This document shows positions 37,937 through 46,621 of a stretch of 64,000 nt of DNA, piece by piece. The notes below the pieces were generated by a model that was not told the DNA's origin, ran no database searches, and saw only the letters and a program-made list of their open reading frames with translations. The translations under genes and the position numbers were made by a program. The stretch's first letter is position 1, and every line of letters begins with the position of its first letter. The DNA is from Streptomyces erythrochromogenes (lineage in GTDB: Bacteria > Actinomycetota > Actinomycetes > Streptomycetales > Streptomycetaceae): NCBI RefSeq assembly GCF_036170895.1, contig NZ_CP108036.1:1302001-1366000 (forward strand), in the 5' to 3' direction.

Positions 37937-38212
37937 TCACGTGTCCAGACGGCTGTTGGGGCCGTCGTGCCCGTCGGCGCCCGCGTCGTTGAACCAGTAG
38001 TCCCCGGCCGCGAGGTAGCGGAAGGCGTGCGTGGACTTGGCGGGCAGCGCGACCGTCACCGCCCGCATGCCGTCGGGACGGGGTTCGAGTACGTGGGCGC
38101 CGGGCTGCCAGCCGTTGAACGTCCCCACGACGCTGACGGGGCCGGGCGGGTCGCCCCCGGGCAGCACGAAGGTGACGGCGGTGGTGTTCTTGCGACGCTG
38201 TCTTTCCAGCAT
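37937..38212 (-). CDS. Small isoamylase-N/CBM48-like protein
   Basis: A 91-residue protein made of one early-set immunoglobulin-like domain: VTFVLPGGDPPGPVSVVGTFNGWQPGAHVLEPRPDG, then FRYLAAGDYWFND. The GTFNGW motif is that of AMPK-beta and glycogen-branching enzyme CBM48 modules, which bind alpha-glucans. Stand-alone copies are common in Streptomyces and of unknown purpose. ATG at 38212 has AAGGAG 6 bases upstream and is preferred to ATG at 38233. Confidence 0.75.
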   Translation of the reverse strand: MLERQRRKNTTAVTFVLPGGDPPGPVSVVGTFNGWQPGAHVLEPRPDGMRAVTVALPAKSTHAFRYLAAGDYWFNDAGADGHDGPNSRLDT

Positions 38213-38324
38213 GAAGTGCTCCTTCTGCGTCATGGACGGCCCCACTCTTCCGGAGTCATCCTGACGGCCCCCCGCGGCGCCCACCCGCGACCCGCCGCAG
38301 CGCGGTCAGGGTCACCCGTCGGGG

Positions 38325-38987
38325 CTACAGGCTCAGGGCGTCCTCGGCGTTGTCCACCCACGGGGTCACGGAGTTCTTGGTGGAGGAGACGTACAGGCCG
38401 GGGGTCGACGCCTTGAGCGGTGTCTGCACCAGGTCGGACTCGGTGTTCATGGTCATCGCGATCGAGTCGACGGTCTTGCCGGTGCCGTCGACGGCACCGC
38501 CCATGAGGCCGGCGTAGGCGGACTTGCCCGGGGCGAGCCTGATCGCGTCCTCGATGCCGGGGGCCGTGCCCCGTTCCGTGGCCTGCCCGTCGAGGGCGCC
38601 GAAGGTCACGACCGGGTGCCCGAGCACCTTGCACGCCTTCGTTCCCTTGTTGGTGATCTTCAGCAGGTAACTGCTGGTCGTGGGCTCCGCCAGGCTCGCG
38701 GTGAACGTCACGTCGTGGGTGCTGCACGGGAAGACGTCGAAGTCGGGGTCGGTCGGTGCCTTGGAGCCGGGGGATCCGGCGGACTTCGTCGGCTTGGCCG
38801 GCTTCGCCGTCGGTGTCGCGGACTTCGACGGCGCGGCGGATCCGGACGGGGACGAGCCGGCGGTCGGCGTGCCCGCGGACGGCGTGCCGGTCCCGCCCGC
38901 CGTGTCGTCCCCGGTGGGCCCGCAAGCGGTCAGCGCCAGTGCGGACAGGGCGGCGAGGGCGACGGCGGTTCTGCGTACGGTGCTCAT
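38325..38987 (-). CDS. DUF4232-type lipoprotein
   Basis: A 220-residue exported lipoprotein. The signal peptide ends in the lipobox LTAC (Cys about 22). It is followed by a 55-residue Ser/Thr/Pro/Gly/Lys-rich linker and then a beta-rich domain with two Cys (PCSTHDVTF, KACKVLGHP). That domain matches the DUF4232 family of Streptomyces cell-envelope proteins. Function unknown. It probably stands alone, with its promoter in the 190-bp gap shared with the divergent VOC gene. Confidence 0.78.
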   Translation of the reverse strand: MSTVRRTAVALAALSALALTACGPTGDDTAGGTGTPSAGTPTAGSSPSGSAAPSKSATPTAKPAKPTKSAGSPGSKAPTDPDFDVFPCSTHDVTFTASLAEPTTSSYLLKITNKGTKACKVLGHPVVTFGALDGQATERGTAPGIEDAIRLAPGKSAYAGLMGGAVDGTGKTVDSIAMTMNTESDLVQTPLKASTPGLYVSSTKNSVTPWVDNAEDALSL

Positions 38988-39178
38988 GGTGTTCCCCCAG
39001 ATGAGGCGCGACACGCGCGGGGCAGGGCCGGTCCGGTTCCGGCGGCCTGGCACCAGGATCCCGCCGAAGCTTCACAGCTTGGTGACGGGCCGTTGCCGAG
39101 TCCACCACGGTTCCCGGCGCGCCGCCCACGCCTCGCCTAACCTGACATCGCACCAGACCATCAGGAAGGGAATGTTCC

Positions 39179-39595
39179 ATGCCTTCTCGCCTCAACCCGT
39201 ACATCAGCTTCGACGGCGACGCCCGGCAGGCCATGGAGTTCTACAAGGAGGTCTTCGGCGGCACCCTGGCGCTGAACACGTACGGCGACTTCGGCGGGGA
39301 GGAGGCCGGCGACGCCGCCGACCGGATCATGCACGGCATGCTGGAGACCGCGAGCGGCTTCACCCTCATGGGCGCCGACAACCCCCCGGGTACGCAGCAC
39401 AGCCCGGGCAACAACATCTCGGTGAGCGTCAGCGGGGAGGACACCGCCGAGCTGCGCGGCTACTGGGACGCGCTCTCCGGCAGCGGCACGGTCTCGGTGC
39501 CGCTGGAGAAGCAGATGTGGGGCGACGTCTTCGGCATGTGCACGGACCGCTTCGGCATCACCTGGCTCGTCAACATCAGCACGTCGGAGGGCTGA
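39179..39595 (+). CDS. PhnB-like VOC protein
   Basis: A 138-residue single-domain VOC protein of the PhnB type, beginning MPSRLNPYISFDGDARQAMEFYKEVFGG. GAAGGGAAT lies before ATG 39179. It is preceded by the 191-bp gap shared with the divergent lipoprotein gene. Function unknown beyond fold. Confidence 0.82.
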   Translation: MPSRLNPYISFDGDARQAMEFYKEVFGGTLALNTYGDFGGEEAGDAADRIMHGMLETASGFTLMGADNPPGTQHSPGNNISVSVSGEDTAELRGYWDALSGSGTVSVPLEKQMWGDVFGMCTDRFGITWLVNISTSEG

Positions 39596-39776
39596 CCCGG
39601 CGCCGTCGAACGGGGCGGGCGCTCCCGCGCCACCTCCACGGTGGAGCTGCGGCCGTCCCCGTTTCGACACCGCGGCACCTGCCTCGCCGGCCGGACTCCA
39701 GCATGATCGATGCTCCGCACGTGCGGGAGCACGGGCGACCGCCCCGCCCCGCCTTCGATCACAGGAGTCCAGCCCC

Positions 39777-40235
39777 ATGTCCGACATCACCGTGCGCGCC
39801 GTACGCCCCGGGGACTTCGCGCAGTGGCGCGCCCTGTACCGCGGCTATGCCGACTTCTACGAGGTGGAGCAGACCGAGGAGGCGGCCGCCACGGTGTGGT
39901 CGTGGGTGAACGACCCCGGCCACGAGGTCGGCGCGCTGGTGGCCGAGGACACCACGGGCCGGCTCCTCGGCCTGGCGCACTACCGTCCGTTCGCCCGGCC
40001 CCTGTCCGCGACGGTCGGCTGCTTCCTCGACGACCTGTTCGTGGCCCCGGAGCACCGCGGCTCGGGCGCCGCGGACCTGCTGCTCGGCGCGCTGCGCGAG
40101 CTCGCGGCCGAACGGGGCTGGAGCGTGGTCCGCTGGATCACCGCGGACGACAACCACCGCGCGCGGGCCAAGTACGACCAGGTGGCCACGCGCACCCTGT
40201 GGGTCACCTACGACATGCCCCCGGCCCGCCCCTGA
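39777..40235 (+). CDS. GNAT-family N-acetyltransferase
   Basis: A 152-residue acetyltransferase. The acetyl-CoA loop is in LFVAPEHRGSGAADLLLGAL (about residues 86-105), the R/Q-x-x-G-x-G/A pattern of the family. The N-terminus (ITVRAVRPGDFAQWRALYRGYADFY) is typical. Substrate unknown. The gap before it (39596-39776) contains only a small CTCCAC/GTGGAG palindrome. Confidence 0.85.
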   Translation: MSDITVRAVRPGDFAQWRALYRGYADFYEVEQTEEAAATVWSWVNDPGHEVGALVAEDTTGRLLGLAHYRPFARPLSATVGCFLDDLFVAPEHRGSGAADLLLGALRELAAERGWSVVRWITADDNHRARAKYDQVATRTLWVTYDMPPARP

Positions 40236-40283
40236 CTGGACACTGCGCTTGCCACGGGGAGGCGGTCGAGGCAGTCGCGTCTG

Positions 40284-40950
40284 GTGTTCGTCCACGGGAT
40301 CGGCGGTCCTCGCGACCCCGTCCGGGAACTCACCGCCTGGACCGGGGCGCTGGCCGCCGGCATGCGGGAGGCCGGGCACTCCGCCGCCGCCCGCGCGCTG
40401 TTCTCGGACGGGCCGCCGGACCGTCACGTCTTAGTCCACTACACCGACCTCTTCGGGCGGGCGCAGGCGCACGGCGGCGACGCCCCGGACACCGTCGGTG
40501 ACGCGGAGTCGGAGATCTTCGCCGGGCCGCTGGTCGCCTGGGTGGAGGGGCTGTCCGAGGAGAACACCGGCGAGGACGACCGCAGGATCCTGGAAGACGC
40601 CCGGCGCAGGCCGAATCGAGGCCCCAGGAACAGGGCAGCCTGGCGGTCGACCGCAGGGCCCTCAACGTCGCGACGACCGTGCTCTCCCTCAAGCCCTGGG
40701 GAGCCGCGGCCCGTTACGTCACTCCCGAGGTGATGGTCAGCCACCTCAGTCAGGTGGCCCGCTATCTGGCGCGCAAGGAGCCCGACGCGCACGGCACGAG
40801 CTTCGACGGCCGCATCCGCGCCCGGGTCGCCGAGGCGGTCGGGGACGGGCCGGCCGTGGTGGTGGCCCATTCGCCGGGGTCGGTCGTCGCGCTGGAGAGC
40901 CTGCACCACCTCGCCTCGCCCGTACCGCTGTTCGTGAGTCCCCCGATACG
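40284..40950 (+). pseudogene. Frameshifted and truncated alpha/beta hydrolase
   Basis: The first frame gives LVFVHGIGGPRDPVRELTAW and runs well to about RRILEDARRR (near 40605). The family then continues in another frame: QEQGSLAVDRRALNVATTVLSL, then VVVAHSPGSVVALESLHHL with the nucleophile motif. After about 40950 the expected C-terminal lid and His region is lost. So there is one frameshift and a 3' truncation. The first part contains a TTA codon (40431-40433), rare in this DNA. A sequencing error could explain the frameshift but not the missing end. Confidence 0.68.
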
Positions 40951-41214
40951 CCCCGCCCGCCCGGAACCGGACCGCAGTAGCCCTCGACCACGGCCCTGCG
41001 ACCTGGCGAGTTCTACGACCGCGCAGGTACCGGCCGCGGACGGCGAGCGGCGGGGCCCGCCCGCCTGCGCATCCGGTACTTCGCCCGGCCCGGGGGCAGG
41101 CCCAGCTGTACGGTTCGTGGTGGTCGTCCGGGACGACCACTACCGGAGTACCCGGCGGACGCGCCGGTCGCCTCGCACGGAGGCCACCGGCCGGCCGCAG
41201 GGGAAGGAACGGAT

Positions 41215-41535
41215 GTGGGCATCGACCTGCTCGTGATCTACACGGCCCGGCTGGAGGAGTGCCGAGGCTTCTACGCCGGCCTCGGGCTCGACCTCGTACC
41301 GGAGAGGCACGGCACCGGGCCGGACCACTACGCCGCGACCCTCGCCGACGGCGGCGTCCTGGAGCTGTACCCGGCCACGCGCCGCCCGGCGACCGGGTAC
41401 GTGCGCCTCGGGCTGACGGTCGCGGCGCACCGCGCAGGGGGTCGACCCGCCGGCCGCCACACCCTGACCGACCCGGACGGCCGGACGGTCGTCCTGACCG
41501 TCCAGGAGCCGGGCGGCACCACGACCGGCTCCTGA
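41215..41535 (+). CDS. Small VOC-fold protein
   Basis: A 106-residue single-domain VOC protein (GIDLLVIYTARLEECRGFYAGLGLDLVPERHG, ending in LTDPDGRTVVLT). GTG at 41215 has AAGGA 6 bases upstream. Function unknown. Confidence 0.72.
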   Translation: MGIDLLVIYTARLEECRGFYAGLGLDLVPERHGTGPDHYAATLADGGVLELYPATRRPATGYVRLGLTVAAHRAGGRPAGRHTLTDPDGRTVVLTVQEPGGTTTGS

Positions 41536-41556
41536 GCGGCGCGGCGAACGCGCTCC

Positions 41557-41584
41557 CCGCGGGGGCCGGGGCCGGCCCCCGCGG
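41557..41584. terminator. Bidirectional terminator
   Basis: A 13-bp perfect inverted repeat (41557-41569 with 41572-41584, core GGGGGCC/GGCCCCC) lies between the convergent VOC and DUF1801-type genes. The loop would be four bases after the tip pair opens. Confidence 0.72.
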
Positions 41585-41590
41585 CCCGCC

Positions 41591-42043
41591 TCAGCCCACC
41601 GCCTGCTTCACGAGCGCGGCGATCCTCTCCTCCGCCTCGGGCGTCACCTCGGTCAGGGCGAACCCGGCCGCCCACATCGTGCCCTCGTCGAGCTTCGCAA
41701 CGTCGCTGAACCCGAGGGTGGCGTAACGGGCCTTGAACTTCTCCGCGCTCTGGAAGAAGACGACGACCTTCCCGTCCAGGGCGTAGGACGGCATCCCGTA
41801 CCAGAGCTTCGGCGCGAGGGACGGCGCACTGGCCGTGATGACGGCGTGCACGCGCTCGGCCATGATCCGGTCCGAGTCCTGCATCTCGGCGATCTTCGCG
41901 AGCACGTCCTGCTCGGCCGCCGCCGCCTTGTCCGCGCGCGAGCTGCGCCGCGCCGCCGTCTTGAGTTCCTGGGCGTGGTCCTTCATCGCGGCCCGCTCCT
42001 CGGCCGTGAATCCCTCGTGCTTGGCGCTTTCCGTGCTGCTCAT
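41591..42043 (-). CDS. DUF1801/YdhG-like protein
   Basis: A 150-residue cytoplasmic protein. The N-terminal 55 residues are highly charged and helical (TAEERAAMKDHAQELKTAARR). The rest is the small alpha/beta fold shared with YdhG and bacterial frataxin-like proteins (KLWYGMPSYALDGKVVVFFQ, then FALTEVTPEAEERIAALV). Many Streptomyces have it; its function is unknown. ATG at 42043 follows a GGGGGAGAT sequence. Confidence 0.72.
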   Translation of the reverse strand: MSSTESAKHEGFTAEERAAMKDHAQELKTAARRSSRADKAAAAEQDVLAKIAEMQDSDRIMAERVHAVITASAPSLAPKLWYGMPSYALDGKVVVFFQSAEKFKARYATLGFSDVAKLDEGTMWAAGFALTEVTPEAEERIAALVKQAVG

Positions 42044-42329
42044 GGCTGATCTCCCCCTAGAGGACCTCGCATGTGCGGGACTTGGGGGGACCCTATCCCG
42101 CCCCACCGGCATCGGCATCGGGAAATCCCTGAAGCTACTGACAAGTACCGCAGTTGCCAGATGAATTCCTGGAATCCGACGCACTTGCCGGCTTATCTGA
42201 CTGACACATTCCGCAAGCGCACCCCGCACACCTGCAGCTGGTGGTCCCGTCGGACCGGTGCGGGGCGCGCTACGTCAGCACGGTCCCCCACGTGTGGTTC
42301 GGCGCGGGCGCCGGACATCTGAAGGCGGA
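42044..42329. other. Intergenic stretch with no gene, locally lower G+C
   Basis: No open frame here has coding character. A section around 42125-42215 is clearly richer in A and T than its surroundings (for example GCTACTGACAAGTACCGC) and may hold a promoter or be a remnant of a lost gene. The rest is unremarkable. Confidence 0.4.
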
Positions 42330-42749
42330 TCAGGCGGTGGCGAGGGAGATCTCGGTCGACTTGATCAGGGCCACGACGGGCGAGCCGGCGGCCAGGCCCA
42401 GCGCCTCGACCGCGTCGGCGGTCACGGCCGCGGTGAGGCCGCCGCCGTTCACGTCCACGCGTACCGCCGCCATGGCCGGGCCGGCGGCCACGTCGACGAC
42501 CGTGCCGCCGAGCTGGTTGCGGATGGAGATGTTCTCGACCGGGCCCGTGGCCAGGGCCACCTCGGTGGCCTTGACCAGTGCCGTGACCGCGGAGCCCGTG
42601 GTGATGCCGAGGTCCTTGACGGCGTCGGCGGTGATGGCCGCCGTGATGTCCTGGCCCCCTTCCAGACGGACCTTGACCGCCGCCATGGCCTCGCCGGCGG
42701 TGACGGCGGTGACGGTGCCTGCGATCTGGTTGCGGATGCTGAGACTCAT
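42330..42749 (-). CDS. Di-Mop (molbindin-type) molybdate/tungstate-binding protein
   Basis: A 139-residue cytoplasmic protein made of two TOBE/Mop domains (about 1-68 and 72-139). Each begins SIRNQxxGTV and contains TADAVxxLG and SxVxALxKxTEV/I. Such molbindins oligomerise and store molybdate. The two halves are plainly an internal duplication. It is a single gene; no molybdate transporter lies beside it. Confidence 0.87.
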   Translation of the reverse strand: MSLSIRNQIAGTVTAVTAGEAMAAVKVRLEGGQDITAAITADAVKDLGITTGSAVTALVKATEVALATGPVENISIRNQLGGTVVDVAAGPAMAAVRVDVNGGGLTAAVTADAVEALGLAAGSPVVALIKSTEISLATA

Positions 42750-42989
42750 GAAGGTTCGACCTCTTGTGTGAACACGGTGCACGGGCCGAACAGACCGTGC
42801 GTGATCGACAGTAGGAGGGTTCGTCCGGGTTCGCTCCGGGCACCTCTCATCCGCCAACCGGAACCACCCTCCTGGCTGGCCGCCCCTGCCGCGAACGCGC
42901 GTCGCGATGGCCGCCTTCGCCGGATTGTCGGTTGCGTGTTCTAGCCTCGGCCCGGAAGCTCCCGCCCCGTCACCCGGAGGACCGGCTCG

Positions 42990-43406
42990 ATGGCCTCGGC
43001 ACCGCAGAAGATCACCACGTTCCTGATGTTCGAGGGCCGGGCGGAGGAGGCGCTGACCTTCTACGCCTCCCTGTTCGACGACTCCGAGGTCGTCGACATC
43101 ACCCGCTACGGTCCCGACGGCCCGGGCGAGGAGGGCACCGTGCTCCGTGCCACGTTCTCGCTCGCCGGCCAGCGGTTCATGTGCATCGACAGCTACGTCA
43201 AGCACGAGTTCGGCTTCACCCCGGCGGTCTCGCTCTTCGTGGAGTGCGATTCCGCCGCCGAGCTGGACCGCCTCTACGCGGCCCTCGCCGACGGGGGCAA
43301 GGAGCTCATGCCGGTGGGCTCGTACGGCTTCAGCGCCCGCTTCGGCTGGGTGAACGACCGCTTCGGGGTGTCCTGGCAGCTGAACCTCCAGGACGTGCCC
43401 TCCTGA
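42990..43406 (+). CDS. PhnB/3-dmu-9-type VOC protein
   Basis: A 138-residue VOC protein (KITTFLMFEGRAEEALTFYASLF, then FGVSWQLNL at the end), the type often misnamed 3-demethylubiquinone methyltransferase. CCGGAGGACC lies upstream of the ATG. Function unknown. Confidence 0.83.
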   Translation: MASAPQKITTFLMFEGRAEEALTFYASLFDDSEVVDITRYGPDGPGEEGTVLRATFSLAGQRFMCIDSYVKHEFGFTPAVSLFVECDSAAELDRLYAALADGGKELMPVGSYGFSARFGWVNDRFGVSWQLNLQDVPS

Positions 43407-43424
43407 AGGCTGGTGCAGAGCGAG

Positions 43425-43455
43425 GTCGTACGGGGTGGCGACAGCCCGGTACGAC
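43425..43455. terminator. Terminator between convergent genes
   Basis: GTCGTAC (43425-43431) pairs with GTACGAC (43449-43455), extended by GGG/CCC inside the loop. It lies between the VOC and DUF2182 genes. Confidence 0.55.
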
Positions 43456-43465
43456 GCCCGGCCGG

Positions 43466-44290
43466 TCAGGTCAGAGCAGGTGCGAGGGCGGCCGCCAGGG
43501 CGGCCGCCGCGAGGGCCACGGCGGCGAGTCGCGTGGTGCGGCCCGGCCTGCGGGTGAACCGCTCCGCCGTGACGATCCCGGTGAGCAGCGCCATCCAGGC
43601 GAGCATGCCCGTACCTCCGCCTGCCGCGGCCATCACCGCCATCAGCGCCCAGCACGACCGCAGGCAGGCGCCTCCGTGGCGCAGCCCGAAGCGGACGGTG
43701 CCCGTCATGGCGCGCGGGCCGCTCTGCGGCAGCGGCGAGGAGCGGTGGCAGTCGCGCAGGGCGCGCCGCTTGTGGACCGTCGACTGCCAGGCGGCGGCCA
43801 GTGCGAGCGCGCAGGCCAGTACGGCGTCGCCCGGCAGCCGCGACCACAGCGGGGCCGACGCGGCGAGCAGTGCGCCGTAGCCGGTCCACACCGCCAGGTA
43901 GACGGCGGCGAAGCCGGCCATCGCGCGCTGCCGGCGCCGGCGCAGGCTGTTCGTTCCCACGTGCGCGAGCGCCGGGAGCGCGGCGGGCACCATCATCGCG
44001 ACGCACATCAGCGCCCACGTCGCGAGGCCGCCGAAGCCTGCGGTGCCACCGAAGCCGGATGTGCCGTGGGCCGTCTGCGCCGGGCTCACGTGGTGGTGGG
44101 GCGACTCACCGGCGGGGGCGGGGCCCGCGGGGTGGGCGCCGTGCACCGCCCCGGTCACGGTCAGCGCGATCACGGCGATCCAGGCGGCGAGGGCCACCAG
44201 TTCGTAGGGGAAGGTGACACGCGCCCACGGCCGTCGGGGCACGGACGCCGTCCGTGGGGACCGCGCCCGCGCCCCGCCCGCCAGGACCAT
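43466..44290 (-). CDS. DUF2182 membrane protein
   Basis: A 274-residue integral membrane protein with five or six hydrophobic segments and a His-rich loop (HGAHPAG, ESPHHHVSPAQTAHG, residues 48-75). The family motif region includes WALMCVAMMVPAALPAL and HGGACLRSCWALM. DUF2182 proteins are predicted metal-binding, possibly copper-related, membrane proteins. The start shares one base with the tyrosinase stop (TGATG), which couples it to a copper enzyme and favours a copper-delivery role; this is an inference. Confidence 0.82.
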   Translation of the reverse strand: MVLAGGARARSPRTASVPRRPWARVTFPYELVALAAWIAVIALTVTGAVHGAHPAGPAPAGESPHHHVSPAQTAHGTSGFGGTAGFGGLATWALMCVAMMVPAALPALAHVGTNSLRRRRQRAMAGFAAVYLAVWTGYGALLAASAPLWSRLPGDAVLACALALAAAWQSTVHKRRALRDCHRSSPLPQSGPRAMTGTVRFGLRHGGACLRSCWALMAVMAAAGGGTGMLAWMALLTGIVTAERFTRRPGRTTRLAAVALAAAALAAALAPALT

Positions 44291-45729
44291 CAGGAGTAGC
44301 TGAGGCTGACGCGCCCGATCTCGACCGGAGGGTCCTCGTCCGCCTCGCCCGCAGCCTCCTCCGCCGCCGCCACCGCTCCGAGCGGACGGAACGTGACGCT
44401 CAACCGGGCTTCGTCCCAGGCACCTTCCGCCTGGAGCCTGCGCACGAGCGGGGTGATCTCGACGCTCACCCGCAGGCCGTGCGGGTGCTCGTCGCCCCGG
44501 GGGTCCTGGGCCCGCTCGATGCCGAAGAACGACAGGTTGCCGACCCGGTGGCCCTCCGCCTGTTCGCGGGAAGACCCTTCGGGCAGGTTCACGTAGATGC
44601 CGTAGACCTTGTCGGGGTTGGTGTCGCCCTCGATGTCCTCGACGTTGAGGTAGACGTGCCGGTCGGCCTCGGGTTCGTCGACGCCGAGTGCCTCGCCCAG
44701 CGGCCTGGTGGTGCGCCGGTCGATCGGTACGGCGATGCTCTCGGCGCGGCCGACGAGGCGCAGGGGCTGTTCCGACGAGCCGGCCATCTCACGGCGTCGG
44801 GGCGGGGGCGGCGCCGAGGCGCTCGGTCCGCTCGTCGATTCGGGCACGGGGAACCTCGTCGCGGAGGGCGGCAGCGGAACCGGTGGGGAGATCGGCACGG
44901 GCGACTCGTAGGTGTAGCCGAGTTGGCCGGCCGTGTCGAGGATGTCGGACGCCGCCAGGCTCTGCTGGCTCCCGTCCGCGTCGAAGAACTTGTACTCCTG
45001 GGTGATCCAGCGCGGGTCGTCCGGGTTGCTGTGCCCGGTACTGCTCGACCACAGGGACCACAGGCGGTCGATGTTCGCGTGGTGGAGCCAGAAGACCGGA
45101 TCCAGCGCGGCCGTGGTGGTCCTGCCCATCAAGCGGCCGATGTGGCTGTGCACGGCGTTGTGCGGCGTGTCTTCCAGAGCACCCTTGCGGTTCCAGAAGG
45201 TGCTGCCGTTCGGCGTGATGCCCCCGCCGAACTCGGCTTCGCCGACGAACTGGGTGCGCCCCATCGCGTAGGCCGGGGAGGTGATCTCGAAGGGCAGGGG
45301 TTCGCCCTCGTTGATCAGGTTCGCCCGCTCGGCGAACAGCGGGTTGGCGCCGCCCTCCTCGTCGCGGAAGGCCGGCGGGATCCGGGCCTGCTCCCGGTCG
45401 GCGTCGTAGTCCCAGAACGGCAGCGCCCAGTCGGCCGGGCCGCCCAGCTGGACGACGGTCGCACGGACGATCCGCTCGAAGTACCAGAGGTACATGCGGT
45501 GCCAGGCGAGGAAGTACCAGGAGCCGTGCTTGCAGCCGTTCCACAGCGGCCTCGGGGGCGTCGTGCCCGTCCCGTGGACGGCCGCCTGGTAGGTCCAGCC
45601 GGTGGGGTCGTCGGGGTCCCGCGCCTTCATCTCGGCCACGGCCGCCGCATAGTGGGCGAGTGTCAGGTCGCCGGCCGGGAGGGTCCATACGTTCCTGCGC
45701 ACGTGCGCCACCTGCTCAGGGCTGCCCAT
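44290..45729 (-). CDS. Tyrosinase-family copper oxidase
   Basis: A 479-residue type-3 copper protein. The CuA segment is KHGSWYFLAWHRMYLWYFER and the CuB segment is DPVFWLHHANIDRLW. A C-terminal beta-rich domain (about 330-478) resembles the shielding/middle domain of plant-type polyphenol oxidases. No signal peptide or Tat motif is visible and no MelC1-type caddie gene is adjacent. It differs from the short secreted Streptomyces MelC2. Substrates are probably phenols. The downstream DUF2182 gene may assist copper loading. Confidence 0.88.
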   Translation of the reverse strand: MGSPEQVAHVRRNVWTLPAGDLTLAHYAAAVAEMKARDPDDPTGWTYQAAVHGTGTTPPRPLWNGCKHGSWYFLAWHRMYLWYFERIVRATVVQLGGPADWALPFWDYDADREQARIPPAFRDEEGGANPLFAERANLINEGEPLPFEITSPAYAMGRTQFVGEAEFGGGITPNGSTFWNRKGALEDTPHNAVHSHIGRLMGRTTTAALDPVFWLHHANIDRLWSLWSSSTGHSNPDDPRWITQEYKFFDADGSQQSLAASDILDTAGQLGYTYESPVPISPPVPLPPSATRFPVPESTSGPSASAPPPPRRREMAGSSEQPLRLVGRAESIAVPIDRRTTRPLGEALGVDEPEADRHVYLNVEDIEGDTNPDKVYGIYVNLPEGSSREQAEGHRVGNLSFFGIERAQDPRGDEHPHGLRVSVEITPLVRRLQAEGAWDEARLSVTFRPLGAVAAAEEAAGEADEDPPVEIGRVSLSYS

Positions 45730-45985
45730 CGAGTCCGCCTTCCGTCAGGAATCGGGTGGAACTTACCGAAAAGGCATGCAGCGATCGAACCGGCGCGCGG
45801 ACAGCAGGCCCAAAGGGGGGCATCCCCGAGCCCCCGGATCCCTTCCCGCGCCTGCGCCCGCGCCTGCACCCGCGCATTCCGTTGCAGATCGGCGGGAACC
45901 CCGGACGCCCCGCGTCCGACTACTGGAACGTGGGAGGCGGAGCCGCGCCGTCCCGCGCGGGGCGAGGACGATCGAGAGGCGTGTG

Positions 45986-46621
45986 ATGGGCGGACTGGAC
46001 GTGCGCATGCGGGGGGTCGTCTGCCGGCACGGCCGGGTGGAGGCCGTCGCCGACGTGGACCTGGAGATCGCCGCTGGTGAGCGCGTGGCGCTGACCGGTA
46101 CCAACGGCTCGGGCAAATCCACCCTCCTGCGTGCCGTCCTCGGCCTGCACCGCCAGACGGCGGGCTCGATCCTGGTCGGCGGCCGGGAGGGCCGCTCCCC
46201 CGCCGAGTGGGCGTGGCGGCGCCGGGCCTGTGCCTGGATCCCGCAGAAGCCGGCCGCCGGGCGCTTCCCGCTGCTCGGCACCGAGCTGCTGGCCGGCAGC
46301 AACGCCCCGACGGAAGCGGCCGAGGCCGCGGACCGGCTCGGGGTGGGCGCGCTGACCGGGCGGCCCCTGCACACCCTCTCCGGAGGCCAGTTGCAGCGCA
46401 TGTACCTGGCCCGGGCGATCGGATGCGTGGCCGCGGGAGCCGAGCTGCTCCTGGCGGACGAGCCGACGGCCGCCCTCGACTTCGACGGGCAGGCGGAGGC
46501 CGCGGACGTCCTCACCTCGCTGCCGGTGACCCTGATCGTGGTGACGCACGACCGGACCCTGGCGGAGCGGTGCGACCGCGTACTGGAGATGGCCGCGGGC
46601 CGGCTGCGGGAGGTCCGGTGA
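45986..46621 (+). CDS. Metal-type ABC transporter ATPase (ZnuC/TroB-like)
   Basis: A 211-residue ATPase, short for the class. Walker A is GTNGSGKST, the signature is LSGGQLQRMYLA, Walker B is LLLADEPTAALD and the switch is VVTHD. It supplies energy for import of zinc or manganese with the next two genes. ATG at 45986 has GAGAGG 6 bases upstream; the longer frame to 45776 crosses the promoter region. No obvious Zur palindrome was found in the 256-bp gap upstream. Confidence 0.87.
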   Translation: MGGLDVRMRGVVCRHGRVEAVADVDLEIAAGERVALTGTNGSGKSTLLRAVLGLHRQTAGSILVGGREGRSPAEWAWRRRACAWIPQKPAAGRFPLLGTELLAGSNAPTEAAEAADRLGVGALTGRPLHTLSGGQLQRMYLARAIGCVAAGAELLLADEPTAALDFDGQAEAADVLTSLPVTLIVVTHDRTLAERCDRVLEMAAGRLREVR

